A stretch of 64,000 nt of DNA from the NCBI GenBank assembly GCA_009767595.1, contig VSDK01022105.1:165622-229621 (forward strand), in the 5' to 3' direction. The stretch comes from Symbiodinium kawagutii (lineage: Eukaryota > Sar > Dinophyceae > Suessiales > Symbiodiniaceae). Positions within the stretch are counted from its first letter, which is position 1. Each line of letters opens with the position of its first letter. Both the position numbers and the translations under genes were made by a program. This document shows positions 1 to 11,250 of this stretch, piece after piece. The notes under the pieces were generated by a model. It was given only the letters and a program-made list of their open reading frames with translations, made no database searches and was not told the origin of the DNA.

Positions 1-108
1 GCAAAAGCGAAAGCTACACCTACTGAGGAACTTCAACGACCTACTTGGTGGAGAGGCCAATGGTGGCTGATGGATTCGAACGGTGAATGGATCCCGAGGC
101 CGAAGTAG
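1..108 (+). CDS. 3' end of an unidentified coding sequence
   Basis: Frame 1 is open from the window edge for 35 codons and stops at TAG 106-108. The tail is Trp-rich (TWWRGQWWLMDSNGEW, then PRPK before the stop). I do not recognise the family. It could be the last exon of an upstream gene or the end of a retroelement polyprotein. The following 600 bases show no open frame I would defend. The frame is clear; the identity is unknown. Confidence 0.5.
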   Translation, partial: AKAKATPTEELQRPTWWRGQWWLMDSNGEWIPRPK

Positions 109-717
109 TTGTGTCTTTCTTCTTTGTGGGCGAAGCCCCTACACGCAACCTTCGCAGGTTTGCCCAGGGTTAGTTCCCGATTTCAATTGTAGCGCATGTC
201 AGCAATTTGCAAATTAACTCATTGTTTTTCTTGCCTCACTTTACTTTTGTTGTGTGTTCCCCTCGGTGTGGTGGAGAGCGTCGGTGCTCGCGCCGCAGTG
301 CACGGCCCATCGCATCCGAGGGGGGTGTAAAATCACACCATGTAAAACACACATGTATCATATCACCGCATACCGCAGTGTGTGAGGCCCAGGAAAAGGG
401 ATGCTGACCGCTGTCCCGGGTTTCACTAACTTAACGGTTATTGCTTAACACTGTTTGGGCTATCTACCCCATAAGTGGTTGAAGCCTGAAAATACAGGAC
501 GATTAGATCATTGAACTACCTGGTTTGTGCCACTGCTGTTCGCCCGGTCACACTTTCGAGTTGGGCTGGAAAAGACTTTGAATCGCGCTACCTGGTGATG
601 ATAATCATGGTAATCCTACTAGCAGCATGTATTCTCATGCTGATTGTTGTGGACGATTGTTCATGTTGGAATCCCACTCTTAGCATATTTCATCGAGAAC
701 GGTTGGCATATTTTCAG
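109..717. other. Non-coding stretch after the first stop codon
   Basis: About 600 bases with short ORFs only and no introner copy or clear splice-bounded exon. It is probably the 3' flank of the first coding sequence, then intergenic or intronic DNA. Confidence 0.4.
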
Positions 718-946
718 GGGATGACACTAACCTTGGTTCCACCAGCTGCGGCAGGGTACCCACCCAGCACCATAGAACCAGGGCAGGGCTTCTGCAGGAA
801 TTGATCCCCGCGGACGTGAGAAGCAGCAAGGGCATCACACGCGAACATTTTATGAATGTCATCATGGAACCTGGGCGGCGCTGGGCTTCTGGGCGGCCCC
901 AAGCAACGGAAGGGCCATGGAAGATCTTGAGATCATCGACCCTTTT
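718..946 (+). CDS. Candidate exon, unknown protein
   Basis: It follows the acceptor ttttcag|G and stays open in phase 1 to a possible GTAGCC donor. The translation is compositionally protein-like (ELIPADVRSSKGITREHF, then NVIMEPGRRW). A second frame over the right half is also open and ends in a TAG at 950-955, so the frame is not certain. The minus-strand ORFs here look like shadows. No family is recognised. Confidence 0.4.
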
Positions 947-1021
947 GTAGCCTAGCGAGTTGGGGATATCGCGAGCATTTTGAGGTGAGTTGATTCGATA
1001 TTCATCGCACACATTTCTCAG

Positions 1022-1062
1022 TGCCGGGTCTACTGGACCCTCTAGTTGCTGACGCCCTGAAA
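1022..1062 (+). CDS. Candidate small exon
   Basis: It lies between acceptor tttctcag and a GTTCCA donor. Phase 1 gives PGLLDPLVADALK. The acceptor is followed by T, not the usual G, so support is weak. Confidence 0.28.
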
Positions 1063-1508
1063 GTTCCATGTAGTGATCTTCGCTGTGGGTCAATAGCCTG
1101 GTGAACATTGCATGGACAGAATCATCGCATTGTTGGGATGTTCAACTACCCATTATTTTTGACTTTGACCCATAGCCGTGTTGGGATAGGGTCTACCGGA
1201 TTCAACGAGTTGAGCCAACCAGTGGTCATGCCCACTTTGAACATTGATCAACTTGGTACTGCCATACTGCCTCCAATGCAATTTCTTTTTCAGGTGTCAA
1301 TCATTCGATTTGCAAATTGAAATGACCAAGCGCCTTTTTTCCAGCATCATTACCCACAGCCTGAACCATTATCAACCATGATTTCACCGCTATTGACAAG
1401 TATTAAGCCATGATCATACTATTTCACCACTATTTCACCACTATTTCACCACACAAGCATCGTCAATCCTCCAAGTTCCCAAAGAATTCACGGTGAACGT
1501 CAGCGCAG

Positions 1509-1600
1509 GGCACCGCCGGGGCCCCCAGGACCCAGGCTTGGTCCAAACTTTGTCCACCATCGACGTGGACGTCATGACCGTGGTGCCGAGCGGACGGGAA
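1509..1600 (+). CDS. Candidate exon in a GC-rich island
   Basis: A sharp GC-rich island follows the acceptor cgcag|G and is flanked by AT-rich repeat-like DNA. All three plus frames are open, one reading LSTIDVDVMTVVPSGRE. The 3' boundary is uncertain. No family is recognised. Confidence 0.3.
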
Positions 1601-1980
1601 CAGGAAGGACAGCATCACGACAGGATGGGAATTTATGATTAGCTCTAGGAAATTTAGGCTTTATGATTAGCTCATATTAGCTCTAGGAAATTTTGGATTA
1701 GTTCTAAGCTTCAACATTTAAACAGACGAACCCCGGTCCTAAGATATGACTGTTAGACAGTGGACCATACTGGTTTAGTCATGGAATATTTACTAACCGT
1801 GGTTTAAATACTTGTCATTTATGAAATGGTTTATGGCGGTTGAATGACTGTTTATGGTAAAACCACAGTGGTATGACTGTTTATGAAAGGTCTTTGCAGT
1901 GTATGGTCAATGGATGCTTAGCCAATGGTTTTTTTAGTGCTTTAACGACCATTTATGAATGAAGCAAGGATCCATTAGGT

Positions 1981-2075
1981 CAAAATAGGGGTGCCCCCAA
2001 ATCATCCCATACCAATCACTGTTCATTAATACACCAAGCATTTGTCGGGTCCCTTATTCAAAGAAACCACCATAT
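1981..2075. repeat. Family B element, left end degraded
   Basis: It carries the family B core (aggggtgcccccaaatcatcc near the left, then agaaaccaccata at the right end). The left TTTCTC arm is eroded. It is followed by unremarkable intron-like sequence. Confidence 0.5.
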
Positions 2076-2926
2076 ATACTATAGGGTATACATAGCAACA
2101 ATGGTAGATATAGCAAAATGACTGTTTAATGGGTGTAAGAAGTAGCAAGAGTAAAACGTATCGCAGTACAAGTACTAACAGTAGCAATGATAGTAAGGTG
2201 GTTTGCCATGGCAATAGGAAGGTAACAGTATCGGTTACTGTATGTATCCAATGATTGCTTGGAAGGGTAACAACGGTAGTGACCGTAAGTAATTACCCAT
2301 AGTAGGATACATCATGTAGGCCATTACTGATGATGGTCAACTCTACTAGGACAATCCAGGCAATCAGCAACAACCCATGTTAGTACTAAATAGAAGATCA
2401 GCAGAGGTATGTACACATATATAATTACATAGGATCTATAAGTATGTGATTAGATATACACATTAGGCTACATGCCTTCGTAGATGCATGCATGCAAAGG
2501 TTTAGAGATGAATCTACAGTATGCTTTAATCATTGATGTATACACTTATAGACGTATCCATAGGGCATACGTCCTTTCATGTTTATCAAGTGATCCAATT
2601 TATCAAGCCATTCATCCCTACCCATTTGTTACTTCACCCATTTGTTGGTTGGTTAACATTGACCCGTAGTATGTTTTTGAACAGCCATTCATCACACAAG
2701 CAGTGGAGTAAGCCCGGTCAGCTCAACCTCTGCCACAGGTGGAGTATCCGGAAATCATGTGACCCTGGGTATGTTGCTGCTGGTGAATCGGCACGACCCT
2801 AATGTCGATTCAAGCGACAAAAACATCATTTGTTGGGGGTGCTAAGCTACAGTTATACGGGACCTTTCAGTCCTAGCGCAACATTTGTTTTAACATTCGT
2901 TAAGCAGCACTGGTCTTTGATGCCAG

Positions 2927-3035
2927 CTGTGGACCCAGCCTTTGTTGGAGCCAAACCCAGCTGGTTGCTGGGTGGTCTAGTGGCGCTGACGGCGCCATAG
3001 CAAAGTCAGAGCCAGGTCGACTGCGCGGCCGAATG
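2927..3035 (+). CDS. Candidate exon, unknown protein
   Basis: It is open from acceptor gatgccag to the donor GTGTAC at 3036. The translation includes CWSQTQLVAGWSSGADG and AIAKSEPGRLRGRM. The acceptor is followed by C. A shorter alternative is a 20-nt exon after gagccag|G with the same donor. A minus-strand ORF of 79 codons overlaps, but no other evidence supports that strand. Confidence 0.4.
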
Positions 3036-3795
3036 GTGTACAAGTGAAGGTGATAACGACTAGATACAAGATAGGTTGCAAGATACTTAGTTACTAGTAG
3101 GTTTGAATAACAAAGATAACGATAGTTTGTAGAAATCAACTATGACTGCACAAGTGTCTATTTTGAATAGATCAACTGTCTAGTTGTTGACTTATCGAAG
3201 CGAACTCGCTGGGCAAGAAACCCAGGTCCAGAGTGGAAGCTGAATTTCAAAGTGAAAGCTGATCTACTGTTGTGGTTTCGACGCTATTGGGGCTCAGATG
3301 ATCCGCAACTCGTTGCTTGGGCTGAACTATTGATTACACGTTGAACAGGTGATGGGCGGTTCGGATCATCCATGATCATTTGCAACATTTTTTTCTCACA
3401 ACGGCGGGTTTGGTAGCTGCTGTTTGCCAGGAAGCTGCCAAACAAAACCGCGTGATTCGGTGCCACCAGGAGTTGAACAATGACACTTGCCATTCAACAA
3501 GCCCTAATGGTGGGTGATCCTGCGCCAAGTGTAGGAAAAAAATCGCGATTCAAGAGCCAACGAGTATGTTATCTCAATTTCATGTACATAGATGATTCAA
3601 GTCTTATGCATGTACATACGCTTATGTCGACTCTCACAATCATCCAATCTACTGACGTCAACAGAAAATTACCATCGTCAATAGTAGGATCAGCTCAAAC
3701 GCTAGACTTTCTAGCTTGCCCGGCTAAACACAGACCTTTAACGACCCTTTTCCTGTCAGCAACCCATCATTGCCAGCACACCAACGAGCCTGCAG

Positions 3796-3832
3796 GTACC
3801 ATTCTCGCAACGCGCTCTCTGTGCCCGAGTTG
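3796..3832 (+). CDS. Candidate micro-exon
   Basis: 37 nt between cctgcag|G and the donor GTAGAT. It is open as YHSRNALSVPEL or in a second frame as VPFSQRALCARV. Both boundaries look good, but identity cannot be judged. Confidence 0.3.
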
Positions 3833-4631
3833 GTAGATGTCGCTTGGGATGGCAGCATGATTCAGCCGTTGGTTGGAATTCCACGTGATGCAGGGCACTC
3901 CAAGCAATGACCATAAGCTAAGTGGTTGATGTTAATCGGTGAAGCTATTCGCGAGCCTCATCAAGTGTGAGAAGAAATCAACCACCAGCACGGAATCCCA
4001 ATCTTAGGTTAATGTGGAAGTCATATATCAGCAGAGGTAAGGAGTGTAATCCTGCCCAGGATCCGCAAGTTGATTACAGGAGGGTCAGATTTGACGTTGA
4101 TATCCACAGGTTGTTAGAGTGGTGAAAACGATCAATCTGCCAGAGTCTGATGAAAGATCTGAGTTGTGGTGGCGTGCCTTCTGATCTCTCACGATGAGCA
4201 AATGACATTATGGCATTGGCGTTACCGCAGCACTTGTGGATGACCCACATCCCCATCATCGCACATCAGTATACCTGTATGTTCTTGTTAAAACACATGT
4301 GCCACACATGCGCCACACATATTTACAGAGATATGTGTTGCAACGGTACTATTCCGCTCACTATACGTAAAGTCATGGAAAACATGACATCGGTGCTAGC
4401 CATGATCACCACCCATGGGGTGACATACAACTAGCAGTGGTAAACCCAAACTTGAACCAGCGACGCAAAGCTGGTGATTTAGCATCAAACACAGGTGGCA
4501 GATTAAGAGCTGGATCTCACTTGACCATGTCGTTGGAGTGTCTAAATGTACAAACTACTCCTCGAGCTAAGACTCGGCTTGGGTCATCCAGGTGCCAGAG
4601 ATATCCGGGTCATCCCGGTAGTCCGCTGAAG

Positions 4632-4790
4632 GAAGTATTGAGAAAGCACTGCATGCTCCATGGCAAGTTGAGCGGCGCAGCTCAGCACTTTTCGAGGCCA
4701 TTCTGCAGTTCAGGAGAACCACTTCGGTGAGCATGATGGACTGCTGGGGGGAGCTGTGCATCCGCGCCACATCTTTCGTTTTCGGGGAAG
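4632..4790 (+). CDS. Candidate exon, strongly coding-like
   Basis: 159 nt between ctgaag|G and the strong donor GTATGA. The frame is open for about 90 codons in total, from a stop near 4620 through to a TGA beyond the donor. It reads SIEKALHAPWQVERRSSALF and then FRRTTSVSMMDCWGELCIR. Balanced amino-acid use, an AG|G acceptor and a good donor make this one of the better exons of the 5' region. It is probably part of a helical domain, but no family is recognised. The 84-codon minus ORF over the same DNA is a shadow. Confidence 0.55.
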
Positions 4791-5042
4791 GTATGAGGGT
4801 GTCACGGATGACTTTGGCCATGCAAGACCTTGATGTCAGAACGAGCTTAGGGCCGTTTTGTTTCGAACATGTCCAAGCAATGGTGGGATGATTGAAACCG
4901 ATTGTTTAAATGCTGTGTTGCCCAGCCATGTCTGACAATATGCTGGGGATGGGTCGTACTTCATCATGGCCTTCAAATTTGCACCATTACTGATCCCAAC
5001 AAACTGCAGATTTTCGTGAAGTCAGAACGTGAAAAGTGCAAG

Positions 5043-5108
5043 GATCCCAACCAACTGCGAAACTCGAATGAAACACGGTGTGCCGATTACCAGCGGCGGC
5101 TGGCCCTG
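5043..5108 (+). CDS. Candidate exon, charged helical segment
   Basis: 66 nt, phase 0, between gtgcaag|G and the donor GTATGC. It reads DPNQLRNSNETRCADYQRRL. The same frame is open upstream from about 4902 (including KLQIFVKSEREKCK) and downstream to a TAG at 5136-5138, so the true exon may be longer or terminal. The composition is clearly protein-like and the function is unknown. Confidence 0.5.
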
Positions 5109-5450
5109 GTATGCCGACCCTGGCAGGGAGCTACATAGTCATCGGCAAACGGTCAGTCAGAGCAGGTGAAGTATGAATTTATGGGCTAGAAGAGAGATTT
5201 GATTAATCACTGATTAATTTACAACAGTCATTGACTAGTTTATGAGCCATTATGAATTCTTATGATCAATCAAAGAGATGATTGTTCTGAATAGCCATCT
5301 TTGATGACTGTTGTGAAGCATCATCAAAGATTCTAAGCCATCGTGAACTGTTCTGAAGCGTCATGAATTGTAGTGATCAAAGATTCTGAGTTAGGAAGCA
5401 CCCCGTTCAACCACTATGAGTCATTGCTAAGTGTTCTCCAACATTACCTC

Positions 5451-5510
5451 GCAGATCCGCGACCACCTCGAGTTCGAGACGTGAACCAATGGGGGCCCCT
5501 GGCCCCTGCA
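5451..5510 (+). CDS. Candidate exon, boundaries uncertain
   Basis: A GC-rich island after an acceptor-like cctcgcag. The longest frame reads LADPRPPRVRDVNQWGPLAP. Other frames are also open, so only presence is suggested, not frame. Confidence 0.25.
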
Positions 5511-5821
5511 AAAACATCATCAGCGTCATCAAAGTCATCAGTGTCTCATTGCTATCATTTCTCCATGACTTTCCGACTATGTATGGATAGCAATCTCATC
5601 CATGGCTATTGTTTGTCATCTCATTGCTTTTTGGACACAAGATCATCACTTTCTGGACGATCACCAAGTGTATTTTCGTCATTGTTCTTCTTCCACATGT
5701 ATATCGACTGGATGGCTTATACCCACTAACTTAGGTTCTTAGTGTTTTTGGGATATGATTGATTTACCATATAACCACTAAAAATATATTTTTAGCAAGG
5801 GATCTATAGGCCACCAAGTCG

Positions 5822-5995
5822 ATGCTAGCAGTTTGCTGGTTTTCATTCCCATTGGCCGAAAGTCCAGACATGCGAGTCGCCACGGTTTTCGCGAGCAGTT
5901 TTGGGCAACTAAGGCTGGTGGAAAAATGGTCAGCATCGATTAGTGGTGGTCAACAACGATGCTCAACCGTGCCGAATGTTGCTCGAAAGGGTTGA
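5822..5995 (+). CDS. Open coding-like segment, unknown
   Basis: 57 codons from an ATG to TGA, reading MLAVCWFSFPLAESPDMRVA then TVFASSFGQLRLVEKW. The first part is hydrophobic and could be a signal or membrane segment. It may be an exon running into its intron. No homologue is recognised. Confidence 0.33.
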   Translation: MLAVCWFSFPLAESPDMRVATVFASSFGQLRLVEKWSASISGGQQRCSTVPNVARKG

Positions 5996-6011
5996 TTACC
6001 CTCCAGAAATG

Positions 6012-6112
6012 GCTATAGGTCAATATTAACCAACCAACTAATGGTGGATTTACCAACAATACTAAGGGGAAACAAAGGTCAATGACGGGGGAACCAGGGG
6101 TACAGGGTTGAA
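6012..6112 (+). mobile_element. Family A introner-like element
   Basis: It starts GGCTATAGGTCAATATT and carries the internal AACCAACCAACTAATGG and GGGGAACCAGGGGTACAGGG blocks shared by all family A copies. The right TIR is degraded. Confidence 0.6.
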
Positions 6113-6474
6113 CATTTGATTGGTAACAAGCTATGGTTGAGGATGGCCCATGGCCCATGATGGTTGATGATGATTGATGACTGAGTTACCCTCCAGAAAT
6201 CTGTTGCAGTTGAAGGGAGGGAACCTTTTTTGAGTGGGGGTATACTGATATTGATTAATCACCACGGCTATGATTTCGATTAATCCCCACGGCTACGATC
6301 AATATCATGGGAGTACCCCACCAATTTATGAAGAAGCCAGTGGGATGAGTTGAAACTGCTTCTCTTTTTGGGAGTTCCACTGCTCCATTGCTCGTGTCTA
6401 TCTCAAATACGTGTGGTCCAAATCTTGGGAAATCTCGCAATAAGATCAATGAAGCATCATCATTAATGTAACTA

Positions 6475-6591
6475 TCAGTGAGTTTGCGCTTCCTAGTTGA
6501 ACTGTCGCAGGATATTGCTCAACTTCGACGCTTTATGGTGAACGAATTGGAGGATTTGAGAGGCTTAATCAAAGCCAATCAGATTGCTTGA
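6475..6591 (+). CDS. Open coding-like segment, coiled-coil-like
   Basis: It is open from just after a TAA to a TGA at 6589-6591 and reads RFLVELSQDIAQLRRFM then VNELEDLRGLIKANQIA. The heptad-like Leu/Ile spacing suggests an amphipathic helix. An internal AG|G acceptor (6511) and a GTGAAC donor (6538) would make a 27-nt exon in the same frame. Alternatively this is a terminal exon. Confidence 0.42.
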   Translation, partial: SVSLRFLVELSQDIAQLRRFMVNELEDLRGLIKANQIA

Positions 6592-7070
6592 TCACGGCGA
6601 TGCGATCACGGTGGCTCACCACAGTGGCATTTCTCTGTGCTGCACAGGCATCCTTCTGGTTCTGAAGTAGCATCTACTGTAGTTTGTTTACAAGGAAGCG
6701 AAGATATGCGTTCATATACATTTGTTTACTAAGTGACACTCATATTGATTGTTTTCAACAATTGATTGTTGATACATACTGTACATTGCATCTAGCAGCT
6801 AGTCATGATGTTATCGATTCATCAACTAACCATGGAGGTATCAACCAACCAAGAGACCATTTTGGTCTGGATCAATAGCTAGTTGCAGGCACCAGGGCAT
6901 GAAGTTTGTGTTCTCGTGGTTGATGAAGATCCACGTCCTTAATGATACAAGGAATCAAATGAGAAACGGATGGTGAGTTGCTGGCACATGAATGTCTAAT
7001 TGACGATCGGAGGATATTCACTGACAGTGATTGCGGTATATCAATTGAGCCACAGTGAACACGGTAACAT

Positions 7071-7265
7071 GTGGATGGGTCAACACCAAACATCAAAATC
7101 AAAAAGCAACTGGCAGTATTTCACATCCCAGAAACTGGAGGATTTGTTCAGCCATATGCCCGGGTACCATACAATTTGCCAAGAACGATCATTTTTGATA
7201 TGGAAGCTTTGGCAGTGATGCCCCTCAGATTTAAGCTGGGCATAACTGGGCCAGAAGCCACATAA
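7071..7265 (+). CDS. Open coding-like segment, unknown
   Basis: 64 codons reading IKIKKQLAVFHIPETGG, then RVPYNLPRTIIFDMEALAV, ending at TAA. A second frame is open over the same DNA (SQKLEDLFSHMPGYH). The first has the more natural composition. No ATG is in frame, so if real it is an internal exon; a GTACCA donor lies at 7164. Confidence 0.4.
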   Translation: MDGSTPNIKIKKQLAVFHIPETGGFVQPYARVPYNLPRTIIFDMEALAVMPLRFKLGITGPEAT

Positions 7266-7534
7266 AATAAGCTAGCTGTATTTCCGAGGAACCAGCAACG
7301 GTCATTCTCGCAGACTGTGCATCAATTCGACCACTACTAGCAAGTCATAAGTTACGGTTGGCCGTTTTGATTGCATGTCAGCCATTGTTGAACAGCCAGT
7401 GTGAACCACACCTATTTTTGTCACAGGTTCCCCATGGTTCTCCTTTAATATGATGTCTCAACTAACTAGTCCGTCAGGGTTACCACAAGGTGTTAGCCTG
7501 TGGTGAGGCCATACCACCACTCGGTCCTTTGCAG

Positions 7535-7639
7535 CCGTTCCAAGCTGCTCTTTGCGATTCTCCATAGCTAAAGCTGGCGAGAAATCAGCAGAAGCGTCTG
7601 TGACTTTCTGGTGTGTTAAAACGAAATCTTCGCTCCGCA
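7535..7639 (+). CDS. Candidate exon with canonical donor
   Basis: 105 nt from acceptor ctttgcag to a consensus GTAAGT donor at 7640. It reads VPSCSLRFSIAKAGEKSAEA then VTFWCVKTKSSLR. Good composition and the best canonical donor in the 5' part of the window. The acceptor is followed by C. The 70-codon minus ORF is taken as its shadow. Function unknown. Confidence 0.58.
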
Positions 7640-8411
7640 GTAAGTGATTTATCCTCGAACATGGTGACATGTCTAGTTCAGGGGAACATGTTCATTTGCA
7701 CCTCTGTCCATATCCAGTCATGATTTTTGGCAACCAGCAACCAAGCGTTTGATCAAGAGAAAATCCAGTGGGCACAATCCAGATTGGGAGGCAGCGCCAT
7801 CAATCATGAAGATCAGTTGCAACCAAGGGTTATAAAGCACGGAATCATACTGTAACATGATTGTACTGATACTTGTCACACTCCTGAGTTCTTCACCACA
7901 AAGAACATGATTACAAGGAAGCTATAATGATTGTCAACAATAACCATGACTAGCATCATTACAAGAGTTATACCCTCATCATGCTATTATCGTAGCATGA
8001 TTATCATAATGATCGTGAGCAGTAGCCAACAATGATGCATTCAAAGTATCCCATGGTTGGTTATACCAGGAGGTCATGATACCATCTTGGGATACCATCA
8101 TTATGCCATGCTGGCAAGCTACAGAATGATAACCCATGAGGCTGTGGGTAGCCTGTACCCCTAGTTCCTGCATCGTTCCCCAGCTTGTTTTCCTTCTTAT
8201 AAGTAGGTTTTTTTATATATCCCTTATGAATGGTTACCATGATACATGGGTATGATTTTATGGTTTGATTCCATAAAGCTAGGTGGATCAACATCGTTTT
8301 TCTTTTAGGTTGTTCACCAGTTTTCGCTTATCATCCATGGTTAAAGTCTTGACCAAACTCGCCATGGTACCATGATAACCACTCTCAGTTAAAGGCGCTG
8401 CATGGTCACAG

Positions 8412-8492
8412 CTCAACGCTGAACACCGCCGGCGATCCTAGATGGCCGTGGCTCGAAATTGGGCATCCCGGGACACGTCCGTGGGATTCATG
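8412..8492 (+). CDS. Candidate exon, unknown
   Basis: A GC-rich island from ggtcacag to the donor GTGAAA at 8493, open in one frame as LNTAGDPRWPWLEIGHPG. It is flanked on both sides by AT-rich TGGTT-type intron DNA. Confidence 0.35.
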
Positions 8493-9426
8493 GTGAAATC
8501 ATGGTGTTGGTTGATGGTTTGGGATGGTTCATGGTGGTTTATATGGTGATTTAGATGGTGACTTTTGTGGATCTGTATGGTGAGTTGATTTTTGTGTGAT
8601 GGTTAATGGCTGGTCACCAGATGGTCGTCAATAATGATTATTAATGATGGTTGATTGATGGTTCATGGTGCTCAATGATAGTTGATTGATGCTTGCTGAT
8701 ACTTTACTGATGTAAATCGCTGATTATGTAGTGACAGTAGCTGATGGTGAATAGTGAGGGAGCATCAATGTGAATGATCGTCGACAAGCTACTTGGATGT
8801 GGAGTTGAGGTCAGTTTTTTTTGGGTACAACTGATTTAAGGGATATACCTTGATATAACCATGGTTTATCATGATTTAAGCGGGTATAACCATTTTTTAC
8901 CTGGGTATAACCATAGTAAATAGCCTTGTAAGGTGGACTATAACTGACATCAATCAGCTGGTACTAGGATGTGCTTCTCCAGCCCGTGGCTTGTGGGTAG
9001 TTCATGGTAGTTCATGGCGTACCATTGTTTATCCCAGTCATATAGACTGTTGTTAAGAAGGGATTGGACCAAGGGGATAGTGTGACCATCAATCGAGGGT
9101 TTGTAAGTCTAAAACTTACAAGCATAAGGGGGCCAGCTCTCCAACCGTCGCTTTCTTCAACCAGAGAGTTGCACTCAACCATTGACAGTGGCATAACCAC
9201 AATGCATCAACGTCGCGATAACGTCGCAGCCTAGGCATCCGCAAGGGGAACCACCTGAGGCATCAGCCATGAGACTTCATTGATCTCCCAAGTACTCGGC
9301 ATATCGGAAACCAGCGGTTGAGTAGGAGAACAAATCATCGGGCCTGGTACCCCTAGATCCCAAAGAACAGCAGACAAGTCTCTGTTGGTGAACACATTTT
9401 TGGACGACCGAGCCCTCGCTATGGAG

Positions 9427-9504
9427 GGAAAGGGATGGCGCAACGCTGGAGGCGTGCGCTGATTTCGAGCCGCGACCAGTTGACCTTCGCTTCGTTTGGA
9501 AAAA
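9427..9504 (+). CDS. Candidate exon, basic segment
   Basis: Between atggag|G and a GTCATC donor, phase 1. It reads GMAQRWRRALISSRDQLTF. It sits in a GC-rich island within AT-rich DNA. The 92-codon minus ORF here is probably a shadow. Confidence 0.42.
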
Positions 9505-9995
9505 GTCATCGGCTCATGGCGAGGTGGAGCCGCTGAAGTCTAATCATATCGATCTGATCATCTCAGTTGCAATTATCTGAATTGGATCATGTAGTCTACT
9601 GTAGGTTGATCATCTCCTCTTCTACTGGTAATTACGACCAGCTACTAGGTCATTTCCTAGCTAGTAGAGCTATATCCTTTAGATCATCTACTGGTCCTAG
9701 TTGACTCAGCTTATCTCACAGTCTCTGGGTTGCTGCAACTCGCGACATGGCGATCATGGCTGGGCCGAGGGGATGCATGGAGAGCTGATCCAGTCACGGA
9801 GATAGAGATCCTCAAAGAGGTGAACCACGAATTTGAGCCTTTGTGATTGATCAATGTTCCATTTGAATCGACCTTGGAATGCTATTGATCAACCTTTGAA
9901 TGCTATTGATTAACCCTACCAACATCAGCAGGTTGATCAACCCTAGCATTTGATCAACCCTACATCGCGTGAGCTGCTCAAAAGGACATCCACAG

Positions 9996-10058
9996 CTGGG
10001 ACCCCAGACCACAAGCCATGCCCAACATGTTCCACGCGCCAGGGGGGAAACGCCGGGA
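9996..10058 (+). CDS. Candidate exon, unknown
   Basis: Between tccacag and the donor GTGTGG. It is open as WDPRPQAMPNMFHAPGGKRR. It ends in phase 2, which matches the start phase of the next candidate at 10355. Confidence 0.4.
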
Positions 10059-10354
10059 GTGTGGAAGTGACCAGGGGTAGCACCCCATGGAACTAGGTAT
10101 CGTTCAGGTTTTTGGTGGTTCCCATTCCATGCAGAAAATCTCAAACACAATCGCAAATTGATCGCATCTTGATTGCTCTATGGTTCCCAACAATAGAATT
10201 CCAGTGATCCTTCGTTCAACCAATGCACGGGGAAACCAACTTGATTCGTTGATCTTGATGCTTTGTGACTATCATTGAGCGAACCATGGCTCACCATGAA
10301 CTTTCAATGACTTTGATGTTTTGCCCAACCATGTGACAAGATGGTATCAGCAAG

Positions 10355-10466
10355 GGTGAAAACACCACCTCCTTTAGCCCCAATCGAAAAAGCTGGGCCA
10401 ACGCAACACCTCGTTGACACGATCCGCGGATGGCGAAGCGCGATCGTTGGGGAGCCCACGCCGGCG
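10355..10466 (+). CDS. Candidate exon, unknown
   Basis: 112 nt between cagcaag|G and a GTGGTG donor, phase 2 to 0. It reads PLAPIEKAGPTQHLVDTIRG then WRSAIVGEPTPA. Its end phase fits the exon at 12163, so the two may belong to one transcript. Confidence 0.43.
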
Positions 10467-10558
10467 GTGGTGACAACTCGCAGCTGGTTGGGGTGCTTTG
10501 AGATGGGTGAACAATGATTGCGAATAGAAATATGCACCCATTGTAATACAATGATTAA

Positions 10559-10698
10559 TTAATGTTACCCAGGATTAAAAAACCCTGGGTTGATTAGTAG
10601 GGGGTATCCCCTAAAAGTATCTAAAAGCCTTGGTTTTCCATTAGAATGGTACCCCCAGTTAATCAACCTGGGGGTGATTAATCCTGGGTCAACATTAA
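10559..10698. repeat. Imperfect palindrome (foldback/MITE-like)
   Basis: The outer arms are TTAATGTTACCCAGGATTAA and TTAATCCTGGGTCAACATTAA. An inner pair (ctgggttgattagtaggggg with acccccagttaatcaacctg) continues the stem. It has no coding content. It is not a family A, B or C element. Confidence 0.65.
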
Positions 10699-11046
10699 TA
10701 TTAAACCTTTGAAATATTATGAGAAACAATGATTTTTGGGTTTCTATTAGATACAAATTTCTCAATTGTGAATAGAAAATTATTAATAGAGGACAATAAT
10801 CATTACCAATATACTATATTCTCAATGATTTTCAATGATTGTCAATAGAGGACAATATTTACCAATGATAAGCTCAGTCATTATGACATAATTATTCATG
10901 CTTTTTCGTAGATAACAATGGTCCATGCTGGTTGGTCATAGTTCATGATGGGCTGATGATACCAGGCGGACCAGTGGTGTTGATCATCGGACTGGACGCC
11001 ACAAGGTGAGGCCTGTCACCACTGATGTTTCAGCCATTGATTGGGG

Positions 11047-11250
11047 GGTTCTTAAAATTGGGGTACCCCCAAATCATCCATTATTAACCATCTATTAGTA
11101 ATAAACCAACCATTTTTGGGGCTCCCTATTGTGAGAAACCCCCATATAGTTTTTTTTGTTAATTGGGGACCTCTCAAATCACCTATTGATATTCTAAAAC
11201 AAGCTTTTAGGGATGATTTGGTGGGATCCCTTATTTTGAGAAACACCTAT
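11047..11250. repeat. Two adjoining family B copies, degenerate
   Basis: One copy runs from ggttcttaaaattggggtac to gagaaacccccatat. A second partial copy (ggggacctctcaaatcacc to gagaaacacctatat) follows it within about 20 bp. Confidence 0.5.
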
